In this document: piece after piece, positions 15,738 to 23,627 of the stretch
Layout: each line of letters starts with the position of its first letter
Position numbering within the stretch: the first letter of the stretch is position 1
Assembly: GCA_964547645.1 (NCBI GenBank)
Contig: CAZJOM010000040.1
Coordinates: 1 to 34,094, forward strand
Direction of reading: 5' to 3'
From: SZUA-430 sp964547645
GTDB taxonomy: Bacteria; Pseudomonadota; Alphaproteobacteria; Micropepsales; Micropepsaceae
DNA: 34,094 bases
Notes under the pieces: model-generated
Seen by the model: the letters and a program-made list of their open reading frames with translations, nothing else
Told to the model about the DNA's origin: nothing
Databases searched by the model: none
Translations under genes and position numbers: made by a program

Positions 15738-15788
15738 ATGTGGAATTTTGTGCTTGTAATTCGTTGCGCCGCTCACCCCGTGACCTGA
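15738..15788 (+). CDS. ilvB leader peptide with Val-Leu-Val-Ile
   Basis: A 16-codon frame reads MWNFVLVIRCAAHPVT. It has four consecutive branched-chain codons (gtg ctt gta att), another Val near its end, and a stop at 15786-15788. It lies about 25 nt after the predicted transcription start and ends about 30 nt before the intrinsic terminator. The ribosome site (GGA about ten bases upstream) is weak. The codon right after the Ile enters the 5' arm of a stem (GCGCCGCT, 15766-15773), so a ribosome stalled on VLVI would change RNA folding. Transcription attenuation of ilvBN is known in Caulobacter. Confidence 0.7.
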   Translation: MWNFVLVIRCAAHPVT

Positions 15789-15840
15789 TCCGCAGGTCCT
15801 GGCGAAGCGGCGTGTCCGAAGGCCCCGATGGGGCCTTTTT
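15766..15840 (+). terminator. attenuator of ilvB: leader stems and intrinsic terminator
   Basis: The terminator is a perfect stem AGGCCCC (15820-15826), loop GAT, GGGGCCT (15830-15836), followed by a T run (15836-15840, then CTTT). Upstream, GCGCCGCT (15766-15773) pairs with AGCGGCGT (15806-15813) around an inner GACCTG/CAGGTC hairpin (15782-15798). A terminator placed before the first gene of an operon argues for attenuation. I could not identify a convincing antiterminator pairing by eye. Confidence 0.75.
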
Positions 15841-15875
15841 CTTTGGCCCGAAACTGAAATCGACGAGTTGAACCC

Positions 15876-17636
15876 ATGAGTGGACCACAAGACCCGACCG
15901 GCGCCGAGATCGTGATCCGCGCGCTCAAGGATCACGGTGTCAGACACATCTTTGGCTATCCGGGCGGGGCGGTGCTGCCGATCTACGACGCGCTGTTTCA
16001 GGACGAAGGCATCGAGCACATTCTTGTTCGGCACGAGCAAGGCGCGACGCATGCGGCGGAGGGTTATGCGCGATCGACGGGGAAGCCCGGCGTCGTGTTG
16101 GTGACGTCGGGGCCGGGGGCAACGAACGCGGTGACCGGGCTGACCGACGCGCTGATGGACTCGATCCCGATGGTTTGCATCACGGGGCAGGTGCCGACGC
16201 ATTTGATCGGCATGGACGCGTTTCAGGAGGCGGATACGGTCGGCATCACGCGGCCGTGCACGAAGCACAACTGGCTGGTCAAGGACGTGCGCGATCTGCC
16301 GCGGATCATGCATGAGGCGTTTTACATCGCGACGACGGGGCGACCTGGGCCCGTCGTGATCGACATCCCGAAGGACGTGCAGTTCAAGCGCGGGCCCTAT
16401 GTCGGGCCGTCGAACATCAAGCACAAGACCTATCAGCCGAAGTTGAAGGGCGATCTGAAGAAGATCGAACAAGCGGTCGAGATGATCGCGGCGGCGAAGC
16501 GTCCGGTGTTCTACACCGGCGGCGGGATCATCAATTCGGGGCCGCTGGCGACGCAGCTGTTGCGCGAGTTCGTGCGGATGACGGGCTATCCGATCACGTC
16601 GACGTTGATGGGGCTTGGTGCGTATCCGGCGTCGGACAAGCAGTGGCTTGGCATGTTGGGCATGCATGGCACGTATGAAGCCAACATGGCGATGCACGGC
16701 TGCGATCTGATGATTGCGCTTGGGTCGCGCTTCGATGATCGCGTGACGGGACGGTTGGATGCGTTTTCGCCGAACTCGAAGAAGATTCACGTCGATATCG
16801 ATCCGTCGTCAATCAACAAGAACGTGCGCGCCGATGTCGGGATCGTGGGCGATGCGGCGTTTGTGATCGAGGATATGATCCGGCTTTGGAAGGCAAAGCA
16901 GCTGAAGCCCGATCGGGCGGCGCTCAGCGCGTGGACGATGCAGGTCGACGGATGGCGGGCGCGCAAGTGTCTCGCTTACAAGCCGTCAACCGATGTGATC
17001 AAGCCGCAATATGCGATCGAGCGTTTGTATGAGCTGACCAAGGGGCGCGACACCTACATCTCGACCGAGGTCGGGCAGCATCAGATGTGGGCGGCGCAGT
17101 TCTACAAGTTCGAAGAACCAAAGCGTTGGATGACGTCGGGTGGGCTTGGCACGATGGGCTATGGTTTGCCGGCGGCGGTCGGCATTCAGGTTGCGCATCG
17201 CGGGTCGCTGGTGATCGACATTGCGGGCGAAGCCAGTGTGCAGATGACGATGCAGGAGCTTTCGACGGCGGTGCAGTTCGATCTGCCGATCAAGATCTTC
17301 ATCTTGAACAACAAGTATATGGGCATGGTGCGGCAGTGGCAGCAGCTGCTGCATGGTGGGCGCTACTCGCATTCGTACTCGGAGGCGTTGCCGGACTTCG
17401 TGAAGTTGGCGGAAGCCTATGGCGCCGTCGGCATTCGCGCGACGAAGCCGGAGGAGCTCGACGACAAGATCAAGGACATGATTTCGGTCAACCGGCCGGT
17501 GCTGTTCGATTGCGTGGTCGATCAGCACGAGAACTGCTTCCCGATGATTCCGTCGGGGGCGGCGCACAACGAGATGATTTTGGGCGATGCTGCGACCGAC
17601 CCGACGGTCAGCGAAGCGGGAAAGGTGTTGGTCTGA
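15876..17636 (+). CDS. ilvB: acetolactate synthase large subunit
   Basis: TPP-dependent catalytic subunit of acetohydroxyacid synthase. It makes acetolactate from two pyruvates and acetohydroxybutyrate from pyruvate and 2-ketobutyrate, the first common step to Val, Leu and Ile. The 586 residues include the catalytic Glu54 (VRHEQGATHAAEGYAR), the FAD/middle domain and the TPP-Mg motif. That motif reads GEA (451-453) followed by Asn478-Asn479, where the textbook form is GDG...NN. The gene follows the attenuator by about 35 bp. Its stop overlaps the ilvN start (TGATG). Confidence 0.97.
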   Translation: MSGPQDPTGAEIVIRALKDHGVRHIFGYPGGAVLPIYDALFQDEGIEHILVRHEQGATHAAEGYARSTGKPGVVLVTSGPGATNAVTGLTDALMDSIPMVCITGQVPTHLIGMDAFQEADTVGITRPCTKHNWLVKDVRDLPRIMHEAFYIATTGRPGPVVIDIPKDVQFKRGPYVGPSNIKHKTYQPKLKGDLKKIEQAVEMIAAAKRPVFYTGGGIINSGPLATQLLREFVRMTGYPITSTLMGLGAYPASDKQWLGMLGMHGTYEANMAMHGCDLMIALGSRFDDRVTGRLDAFSPNSKKIHVDIDPSSINKNVRADVGIVGDAAFVIEDMIRLWKAKQLKPDRAALSAWTMQVDGWRARKCLAYKPSTDVIKPQYAIERLYELTKGRDTYISTEVGQHQMWAAQFYKFEEPKRWMTSGGLGTMGYGLPAAVGIQVAHRGSLVIDIAGEASVQMTMQELSTAVQFDLPIKIFILNNKYMGMVRQWQQLLHGGRYSHSYSEALPDFVKLAEAYGAVGIRATKPEELDDKIKDMISVNRPVLFDCVVDQHENCFPMIPSGAAHNEMILGDAATDPTVSEAGKVLV

Positions 17637-18181
17637 TGACGAAGCAACCGGGTTCCGCCTATTTCCTTGTGGATGCCAAGGGGAAAGAAATCCGCACCAC
17701 ACTGTCGGTGTTGGTCGACAACGAGGCCGGCGTGTTGGCGCGGGTCATCGGGCTTTTTTCGGGGCGCGGGTACAACATCGAAAGCTTGACGGTGGCGGAG
17801 GTCGATCACCTCGACCATACGTCGCGCATCACTATCGTGACGTCGGGCACGCCGGAGGTGTTGGAGCAAATCAGGCATCAGCTGGAGCGGCTGGTGCCCG
17901 TGCACAAGGTCGTCGACCTCAGCACGGAGAAGCCCGGGATCGAACGCGAGATGGCGCTGATCAAAGTGTCGGGCACCGGCGACAAGCGCGTCGAAGCGAT
18001 GCGGCTTTCAGAAGTTTTCCGGGCGCGGATCATCGATACCACGCATTCGAGCTTCGTTTTCGAGCTCACGGGCAATCAGCAGAAGATCGACGCGTTCGTC
18101 GATTTGATGAAACCGCTGGGGCTGGTCGAAGTTTCGCGCACGGGTGTCGTTGCGATCAGCCGCGGCGGAGAGGCGATGTGA
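17636..18181 (+). CDS. ilvN: acetolactate synthase small (regulatory) subunit
   Basis: ACT-domain subunit that activates the large subunit and confers valine feedback inhibition. The 181 residues have an N-terminal ACT domain (TLSVLVDNEAGVLARVIGLF, then GYNIESLTVA) and the C-terminal ALS_ss domain (MALIKVS to VVAISRGG). The length is that of the long IlvH/IlvN form. The ATG overlaps the ilvB stop by one base. A stem-loop follows at 18202-18232. Confidence 0.95.
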   Translation: MTKQPGSAYFLVDAKGKEIRTTLSVLVDNEAGVLARVIGLFSGRGYNIESLTVAEVDHLDHTSRITIVTSGTPEVLEQIRHQLERLVPVHKVVDLSTEKPGIEREMALIKVSGTGDKRVEAMRLSEVFRARIIDTTHSSFVFELTGNQQKIDAFVDLMKPLGLVEVSRTGVVAISRGGEAM

Positions 18182-18201
18182 GTGGCGCCCTCAAGAGGCA
18201 C

Positions 18202-18232
18202 CGGCGCGGAAGCCGTGGAGCCCTCCGCGCCG
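18202..18232 (+). terminator. stem-loop after ilvN
   Basis: CGGCGCGGA (18202-18210) pairs perfectly with TCCGCGCCG (18224-18232) across a 13-nt loop. It lies between the convergent ilvN and 18256 genes. There is no T tract, so termination here is uncertain; it may stabilise 3' ends. Confidence 0.4.
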
Positions 18233-18255
18233 TGCTCCTCCCCGCTTGTCGTCCG

Positions 18256-18765
18256 TTATGGTCCGACGCGGGTAATGACCATTGTGCGGCCGCTTTCGTT
18301 GTAGACCTGCACGGTGAAAAGGCCGCCGCTCAGCACGGCGCGGACGACCGAGTCCCAAGCTCGCGCTTCGGGCGAGATGTGCGCGCCTTCGACGTTCACA
18401 CGCGGGCCGCTGCCGTCATAGACGACGCGGCCGTCACCTGTGACTTGGAACGCGAACTCGATGTTCGGCGACCTGATCCACATGTTCGCGGGCTCGCCGG
18501 GGCGAAACGTGCGATCCATCCATACGCATTGGCCCGGCGGTGGCGCCGAGACGCCTCCCGCAACGCCCGCCGGCGTGAAGAAGATGGTCATCGCCGTTGC
18601 GCCCGGAATGCCGGCGCCGTCGACGTCATGGTTGACCATGATCTTCATGTTGCCGCCGCCGCGGCAGAGCAGCGGATAGCTCGGCGGCTCGGCGGATGCG
18701 GTGCCGGTAGCGCCGATCAGGCCTACCGCGACGCTCAGCGCGGCAAGACTTTTTCTGATTTTCAT
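18256..18765 (-). CDS. exported protein of unknown function
   Basis: 169 residues with a clear signal peptide (MKIRKSLAALSVAVGLIGA, cleavage after TASA near residue 25). The mature part starts EPPSYPLLCRGGGNM and is Gly/Pro/Val rich. It contains two visible cysteines (Cys34 and the Cys of GQCVWMD) and looks beta-rich, so it is a likely periplasmic protein. GGGAGAG about eight bases before the ATG at 18765 fixes the start. No known domain is recognised. It lies on the opposite strand between ilvN and ilvC and diverges from ilvC. Confidence 0.75.
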   Translation of the reverse strand: MKIRKSLAALSVAVGLIGATGTASAEPPSYPLLCRGGGNMKIMVNHDVDGAGIPGATAMTIFFTPAGVAGGVSAPPPGQCVWMDRTFRPGEPANMWIRSPNIEFAFQVTGDGRVVYDGSGPRVNVEGAHISPEARAWDSVVRAVLSGGLFTVQVYNESGRTMVITRVGP

Positions 18766-18901
18766 TTGCGTTCTCTCCCGTTTGGAAATGCGCCTTGTGC
18801 TTTCGCACGGCGCGTTGTTCTTAGCGCGGGAAAGTCGTGCGTGAGCTCGATTCCCGCAAGTGAGCGTCATCACCAGTTTGGTCAATCCAGGAGATAGAAT
18901 T

Positions 18902-19918
18902 ATGCGCGTGTACTACGACCGCGATGCGGACGTGAACCTGATCAAGGGCAAGAAGATTGCGATCATCGGATTCGGCAGCCAGGGTCACGCGCATGCATTG
19001 AATCTGCGCGATTCCGGCGCGAAAGAGGTGGTGGCGGCGCTTCGGCCGGGGGCTTCGGCAGCTAAGGCCGCGGCGCAGGGCTTCAAAGTGATGGATGTCG
19101 CTGATGCTGCGAAATGGGCGGATGCCATGATGATGGTCACGCCGGACGAGCTGCAGGCGGACATCTACAAGCAGTCGCTGCATTCGAACATGAAGCAGGG
19201 CGCGGCACTGATGTTCGCGCACGGCTTCAACGTGCATTTCCGTTTGATCGAACCGCGCGCCGATCTCGACGTTTTGATGGTGGCGCCGAAGGGGCCTGGG
19301 CACACCGTGCGCGGCGAGTACCAGAAGGGCGGCGGCGTGCCATGCCTGATCGCCGTGCATCAGAACGCCAGCGGCAATGCGACCGAGATCGGGCTTTCTT
19401 ATGCGAGTGCGATCGGCGGCGGGCGCGCAGGGATCATCGAAACGAATTTCCGCGAGGAATGCGAAACCGACTTGTTCGGCGAGCAGGTCGTGCTCTGCGG
19501 CGGGTTGGTCGAACTCATCCGCGGCGGGTTCGAGACGCTAGTCGAGGCGGGCTATGCGCCGGAGATGGCCTACTTCGAATGTTTGCACGAAGTGAAGCTG
19601 ATCGTCGATCTCATCTATGAGGGCGGGATCGCGAACATGAACTATTCGGTTTCGAATACGGCCGAGTACGGCGAGTACGTGACGGGGCCGCGGATCATCA
19701 CGGAGCAGACGAAGGCCGAGATGAAGCGCGTTCTCGCCGACATTCAATCGGGCAAGTTCGCACGCGATTGGGTGCTGGAGAACAAGGCGGGCCAAGCGAG
19801 CTTCAAAGCCACGCGCGCTAATCACGCCAAACACCCGATCGAGGAGGTCGGCCAGAAATTGCGCGCGATGATGCCGTGGATTTCGAAGAACAAGCTGGTG
19901 GATCAGGCGAAGAACTGA
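18902..19918 (+). CDS. ilvC: ketol-acid reductoisomerase (NADP+)
   Basis: IlvC isomerises and reduces acetolactate or acetohydroxybutyrate with NADPH and Mg2+. The 338 residues are the class I (short) form. The Rossmann motif is GFGSQGHAHALNLRDSG (23-39), and active-site segments are APKGPGHTVR, ETDLFGEQ and CLHEVKLIVDLIYEGG, carrying the metal-binding acids. AGGAGAT seven bases before the ATG at 18902 sets the start; an upstream in-frame ATG at 18860 is ignored. ilvC is not in the same run as ilvBN here, so it needs its own promoter in the gap it shares with the 18256 gene. Confidence 0.97.
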   Translation: MRVYYDRDADVNLIKGKKIAIIGFGSQGHAHALNLRDSGAKEVVAALRPGASAAKAAAQGFKVMDVADAAKWADAMMMVTPDELQADIYKQSLHSNMKQGAALMFAHGFNVHFRLIEPRADLDVLMVAPKGPGHTVRGEYQKGGGVPCLIAVHQNASGNATEIGLSYASAIGGGRAGIIETNFREECETDLFGEQVVLCGGLVELIRGGFETLVEAGYAPEMAYFECLHEVKLIVDLIYEGGIANMNYSVSNTAEYGEYVTGPRIITEQTKAEMKRVLADIQSGKFARDWVLENKAGQASFKATRANHAKHPIEEVGQKLRAMMPWISKNKLVDQAKN

Positions 19919-20391
19919 TGCAACGCCCGGCGATTCCAGGTCCACCCCACGCCGGGGGCTGCCTCTGCGGGGCCGTGCGTTATCGCTTCAATGCGCGGCC
20001 TTTGGCGCTCAATGCGTGCCATTGCATGGATTGCAAGAAGCTGACAGGGGCCACGAACCTCTTGATGATCTTGGGGCCGCGCGACGCCTTTTCGTTTGAG
20101 GGTGCGGTCCAGCGATATCGAAAGCGGGCGGATTCGGGAAACGAAGTCGACATCGTGCGCTGTGCGGCATGCGGTGTGCGCTTGTGGCATGAGCCGGTGA
20201 GCGCGCCGCAGCTCGTCATCTTTGCGGCGGGCACGCTCGACGACCCGAGCTGGGTGGTCCCGACGTCGCATATCTTCACGCGCAGCGCGTCGCCGGGCGT
20301 TGCCATTCAGGACGACGCGTTGGTGTTGCGCGACGGGCCGACGGATCGCGCTGCCATATTCGATGCGTTCAAGCGCATCTACGGCGCCTGA
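19918..20391 (+). CDS. GFA-family (glutathione-dependent formaldehyde-activating-like) zinc protein
   Basis: 157-residue protein of the CENP-V/GFA fold. It carries the expected zinc cysteines: Cys15 and Cys17 (GCLCGAVRY), Cys34, Cys36 and Cys39 (CHCMDCKKLTG), and Cys82 and Cys85 (CAACGVRLW). The founding member was linked to S-hydroxymethylglutathione formation, but most members have no proven reaction. Its ATG overlaps the ilvC stop (TGATG), and its stop overlaps the next gene, so it is in the ilvC transcription run. Confidence 0.88.
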   Translation: MQRPAIPGPPHAGGCLCGAVRYRFNARPLALNACHCMDCKKLTGATNLLMILGPRDAFSFEGAVQRYRKRADSGNEVDIVRCAACGVRLWHEPVSAPQLVIFAAGTLDDPSWVVPTSHIFTRSASPGVAIQDDALVLRDGPTDRAAIFDAFKRIYGA

Positions 20392-20600
20392 TGTTTCGGC
20401 GTGCGGGCAGCTGGGTTTTGCTCGGCGCCGGCGCGGTCGTCCTTGGGCTCAGCGTCGTTTGGCTCGAAGAAGCGTTCGCTATCCCCAGGAACGTCGTGCA
20501 GTTGTTCTGGATCGGTTTGCTCACCGCCGGGTTGGGCTTTGCCGTGTGGGTTGAGTGGGGCTATTACCGCGCCACTCGCGATGACGACGAATGGGAGTGA
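20391..20600 (+). CDS. small two-helix membrane protein
   Basis: 69 residues with two hydrophobic segments (about 7-25 and 38-55), a short loop between them and an acidic C-terminus (ATRDDDEWE). The start ATG overlaps the previous stop by one base. It ends five bases before the purT start, so it is expressed with its neighbours. No family is recognised. Confidence 0.65.
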   Translation: MFRRAGSWVLLGAGAVVLGLSVVWLEEAFAIPRNVVQLFWIGLLTAGLGFAVWVEWGYYRATRDDDEWE

Positions 20601-20605
20601 ATTTC

Positions 20606-21790
20606 ATGCGCATTGGGACGCCGCTGTCGCCGACCGCCACGAAGGTGATGATGCTTGGAGCCGGCGAGCTCGGCAAAGAGGTCGTGATCGAGCTGCAGCG
20701 GCTTGGCGTCGAGGTGATTGCGGTCGATCGCTATGCGAATGCGCCGGGGCATCAGGTGGCGCATCGCGCGCATGTGATCGACATGACGGACGCGAAGGCG
20801 GTGCGCGATCTGGTTCTGAAGGAGCGGCCGCATTTGATCGTGCCCGAGATCGAGGCGATCGCGACGGACGAGCTTGTGCGGATCGAGGCCGAGGGTCTCG
20901 CGCGCGTGATTCCGACTGCGAATGCGGCGCATATCACGATGAACCGCGAGCGCATTCGCCGGCTTGCAGCCGAGGAGTGCGGGCTGGCGACTTCGAAATA
21001 CGCTTTCTGTTCGTCGCTTGAGGAGCTGCAGGCGGCGATTGCCGGTGGGATCGGGTATCCGTGCTTCGTGAAGCCGGTCATGTCGTCGTCGGGCAAGGGG
21101 CAGTCGAAGGTCAAGGAGCCTGACCAAGTCGCGAAGGCGTGGGACTACGCGATGGCGGCGGGGCGGGTGAAGCAGGCGCGAGTCATCGTCGAGTCCGAGA
21201 TCAAGTTCGACTTTGAGATTACGTTGCTCACCGTTCGGCATGCGGGCGGCACGTCGTTCTGCGAGCCGATCGGGCACATTCAGGTCGACGGCGACTATGT
21301 GGAGTCGTGGCAGGCGCAGCCGATGACGAGTGTGGCGCTGGAGCGTTCGCGCTCTATGGCGAAGGCGATCACGGACAAGCTCGGCGGCGCTGGCATCTTC
21401 GGCGTCGAACTCTTTATCAAGGGCGACGAGGTTTGGTTCTCGGAGGTCAGCCCGCGGCCGCACGATACGGGCCTCGTGACACTGGTCTCGCAGCATCAAA
21501 GCGAGTTCGCACTGCATGCTCGGGCGATCTTGGGTTTGCCGGTCGATACCTCGCTGCGCGTGCCGGGGGCGAGTGCGGTGATCTATGGCGGGATGGAAGC
21601 GAAGGGGATTGTGTTCGACGGCGTTGCTGCGGCATTGACAGTGCCGGGCAGCGAGGTGCGATTGTTCGGCAAGCCGGAGGCGTTCAAAAAGCGGCGCATG
21701 GGCGTTGCGTTGGCGCGAGCCGAGACGGTCGATCTCGCGCGCGTGCGGGCGAAGGAAGCGGCAGGGCTCGTCCGGCCCGTGGCGACATGA
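20606..21790 (+). CDS. purT: formate-dependent phosphoribosylglycinamide formyltransferase
   Basis: PurT formylates GAR using formate and ATP, an alternative to folate-dependent PurN in purine synthesis. The 394 residues match the E. coli length (392). They show the N-terminal MMLGAGELGKEVVIELQRLG, the ATP-grasp segment KPVMSSSGKGQS and the metal-binding loop WFSEVSPRPHDTGLVTL. GGGAG precedes the ATG at 20606 by about eight bases, so it is preferred to an ATG at 20591. The stop overlaps the next start (ATGA). Confidence 0.96.
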   Translation: MRIGTPLSPTATKVMMLGAGELGKEVVIELQRLGVEVIAVDRYANAPGHQVAHRAHVIDMTDAKAVRDLVLKERPHLIVPEIEAIATDELVRIEAEGLARVIPTANAAHITMNRERIRRLAAEECGLATSKYAFCSSLEELQAAIAGGIGYPCFVKPVMSSSGKGQSKVKEPDQVAKAWDYAMAAGRVKQARVIVESEIKFDFEITLLTVRHAGGTSFCEPIGHIQVDGDYVESWQAQPMTSVALERSRSMAKAITDKLGGAGIFGVELFIKGDEVWFSEVSPRPHDTGLVTLVSQHQSEFALHARAILGLPVDTSLRVPGASAVIYGGMEAKGIVFDGVAAALTVPGSEVRLFGKPEAFKKRRMGVALARAETVDLARVRAKEAAGLVRPVAT

Positions 21791-22521
21791 CGGGCGAGCC
21801 GGTTCGTCATATCTTCGATCAAGAGACGCTGCGCGCGCGGCTGCGCGATTACAACGTCGTCGTGTTCCAGATCGCGTCGAGCCTAGTGACGAGCGGCGTT
21901 CTGGCGTTGGCCGCGATCGTGTTGATTGACATCCTCTATGCCGAGCGGGATCAAACCGTTCTGCTGCTGCTGTGGCTGGCTTCGTTCGTGTTCGCGGTCG
22001 TGGCGTTCGAGCGGCAGCTCTATCTGCCGCTTGCGACCCCGCGCGGCGGTGTGAGCGATGTCTGGCCGTTGATGCTGTTGGGGCTCGCTCAGTTCATGAG
22101 CTTTGCCTGCCTGTTGCAGCGCACGTCGGGCGAAGCGCCATGGCAGCTTTGGTATTTTTCCTGGGCGGCCTGTTCGATCATGGGCGCGGCAACCGTTTGG
22201 CAGGCGGCGCGCTTTGCCAGCCTCGACGACTATGCGCCGGAGTCAAAATCCGTCGGCCGAATCTTTGCCGCGTGGTTGCGCCAAGACCTGCGCGAGCTCA
22301 CCGGGATGGTTGTCGTGAGCCTGGTGGTTTGCGTCGTGGTCGCTGTTGGCGTTCTGCCTGCGCCGGTGTTGTCCTGGCTAACCGTGGGAGTCGCGCTGAT
22401 GAACGTTGCTGCGAATTCTCTCTTGATACGGCGCGACGGCAAGCGGTTCTGGCAGCTGTACGCTACCGTCTACGATATGCCCTCAACCACTGAGGCCGCG
22501 ACTAGAACCGCTCAATCTTGA
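21787..22521 (+). CDS. polytopic membrane protein of unknown function
   Basis: 244 residues with about six predicted membrane segments: near 28-50, 57-73, 90-108, 120-138, 176-196 and 198-214. The N-terminal tail is soluble (VRHIFDQETLRARLRDYN) and a basic cytosolic loop follows the fourth helix. The start overlaps the purT stop by four bases, implying coupling. The 3' end overlaps the convergent PhyH-like gene by 10 bp. No recognisable family signature is seen. Confidence 0.75.
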   Translation: MTGEPVRHIFDQETLRARLRDYNVVVFQIASSLVTSGVLALAAIVLIDILYAERDQTVLLLLWLASFVFAVVAFERQLYLPLATPRGGVSDVWPLMLLGLAQFMSFACLLQRTSGEAPWQLWYFSWAACSIMGAATVWQAARFASLDDYAPESKSVGRIFAAWLRQDLRELTGMVVVSLVVCVVVAVGVLPAPVLSWLTVGVALMNVAANSLLIRRDGKRFWQLYATVYDMPSTTEAATRTAQS

Positions 22522-23237
22522 GTTGAGTTTTCGTGATGCCAGCGCAGAGGGTGCGGCAGCGCGTCTGCGCGCGCATATTCGAGGTGGATGACGCGGCGGT
22601 GGCTCGGAGATCGTGCCGGCGACGAGGCGTGCAGAAGTAGCGGCCGCATGAGAAGCGCGGAACCCGAAGGCACCGCGCAGACTGCTTCGCCGGTCTTCTC
22701 TCTCGTCGCCCGAATGCGGTCGCGGGTGAGGCGGCCGAGCTGATGGCTGCCGGGGATCACGCGGAGCGGGCCGTTGTCGGCATGGCTGTCGTCGAGGTGC
22801 AGACGGATGGTCAGCATGCCGGCGAGCAGGGTGGCGGGTGGTTCGACGTGCTGGACGCCCGCCTTCACCGACCACGGACCCCAACCCTCCAGATCGTGGC
22901 GCTCTGCCACGGCGATCGTCAGGTCTTGGTGCCACAGAACAGGCCAATTCGCCTCGGCGGTCTTGTCGAAGAAGAGGGCGCGGACGGGGATAGCGTTGGG
23001 TCCCACGATGGGTTCGATCAGTTCGCGAACGGCGCCGTCGGTGGCCAGTTTTCTCACCTCCGGCAGGGCGAGCAGGTTGCGGCCGCCGTAGGTGCTGCCC
23101 CGGCGCTGGATAGCCTTCGAGCCTGCTCCGACGGCGGCTTGAAGGTGTTCGATTTTGTGGGCTGGGACGACGCCCGGAACGATGGTGAAGCCGTCCCGAT
23201 CGATCGCCAGACCCAAGTCCAGCCCGGTTTTGAGCAC
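22512..23237 (-). CDS. phytanoyl-CoA dioxygenase (PhyH)-like Fe(II)/2-oxoglutarate oxygenase
   Basis: Double-stranded beta-helix oxygenase with the 2-His-1-carboxylate site: His103-x-Asp105 (LWHQDLT) and distal His203 (LLLHASSPA), followed by an Arg for 2-oxoglutarate (HRRVIH). The 241-residue product begins at GTG 23237, where AAGGA lies five bases upstream. A longer frame from TTG 23285 has no ribosome site. The family hydroxylates varied small molecules. The substrate is unknown, and no biosynthetic cluster surrounds the gene. Confidence 0.85.
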   Translation of the reverse strand: MLKTGLDLGLAIDRDGFTIVPGVVPAHKIEHLQAAVGAGSKAIQRRGSTYGGRNLLALPEVRKLATDGAVRELIEPIVGPNAIPVRALFFDKTAEANWPVLWHQDLTIAVAERHDLEGWGPWSVKAGVQHVEPPATLLAGMLTIRLHLDDSHADNGPLRVIPGSHQLGRLTRDRIRATREKTGEAVCAVPSGSALLMRPLLLHASSPARSPSHRRVIHLEYARADALPHPLRWHHENSTQD

Positions 23238-23438
23238 CTGAGTCCTTTCGGTCGAAGGGCCAAAGATTGTTCGGAAGTCTAGCAAAAATGCGTGGTTTGT
23301 CGTTGCCCCCTGGGGTGATTCGATCTATTGATTCTCCAACAACGGTGCGGGTTTAGACTGCGACTTTCACGAGGTCTTAACGGCACCGTCTTATGGTGAA
23401 CGCTGGCAAGCCAGGCTGGCGCGTGAGGCAAGACAAGT

Positions 23439-23567
23439 ATGCGTGCAGGCAGCACATCGAATGCGATCGCGGGGGCCTCGGCCCACGTCGCGCGTTCGTG
23501 CGCCTACGCGCCGTCTCACCTGTCTCTTCGGAACGACCTCGGACTACTTCTTCTTAGCTGCCCCTAG
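23439..23567 (+). CDS. leuA leader peptide ending in a Leu cluster
   Basis: A 42-codon frame starts at ATG 23439 and ends at TAG 23565-23567. Its last 15 residues read LSLRNDLGLLLLSCP, with seven Leu in 12 residues (codons cta ctt ctt ctt at the core). The region between the PhyH and leuA genes is otherwise non-coding. The stop lies inside the 5' arm of the stem described next. The ribosome site is weak (GAGG about 11 bases upstream), so translation may instead start at an internal codon. The Leu run before leuA strongly suggests leucine sensing. Confidence 0.65.
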   Translation: MRAGSTSNAIAGASAHVARSCAYAPSHLSLRNDLGLLLLSCP

Positions 23568-23624
23568 GCACGCAAACGGCCGCGATCGAAGCCCAACGGC
23601 GACGCGGACGGTGCTTAGGGGAGC
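23557..23624 (+). promoter_or_regulatory. leuA leader stem hiding a ribosome binding site
   Basis: GCTGCCCCTAGGCAC (23557-23571) pairs with GTGCTTAGGGGAGC (23611-23624): 14 pairs with one bulged G and one G-U. The 5' arm begins immediately after the Leu codons and includes the leader stop. The 3' arm includes AGGGGA, a Shine-Dalgarno sequence six bases before an in-frame GTG (23628) of leuA. No T tract follows, so this resembles translational rather than transcriptional attenuation. A ribosome stalled on Leu codons would cover the 5' arm and free the site. Confidence 0.55.
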
Positions 23625-23627
23625 AAA

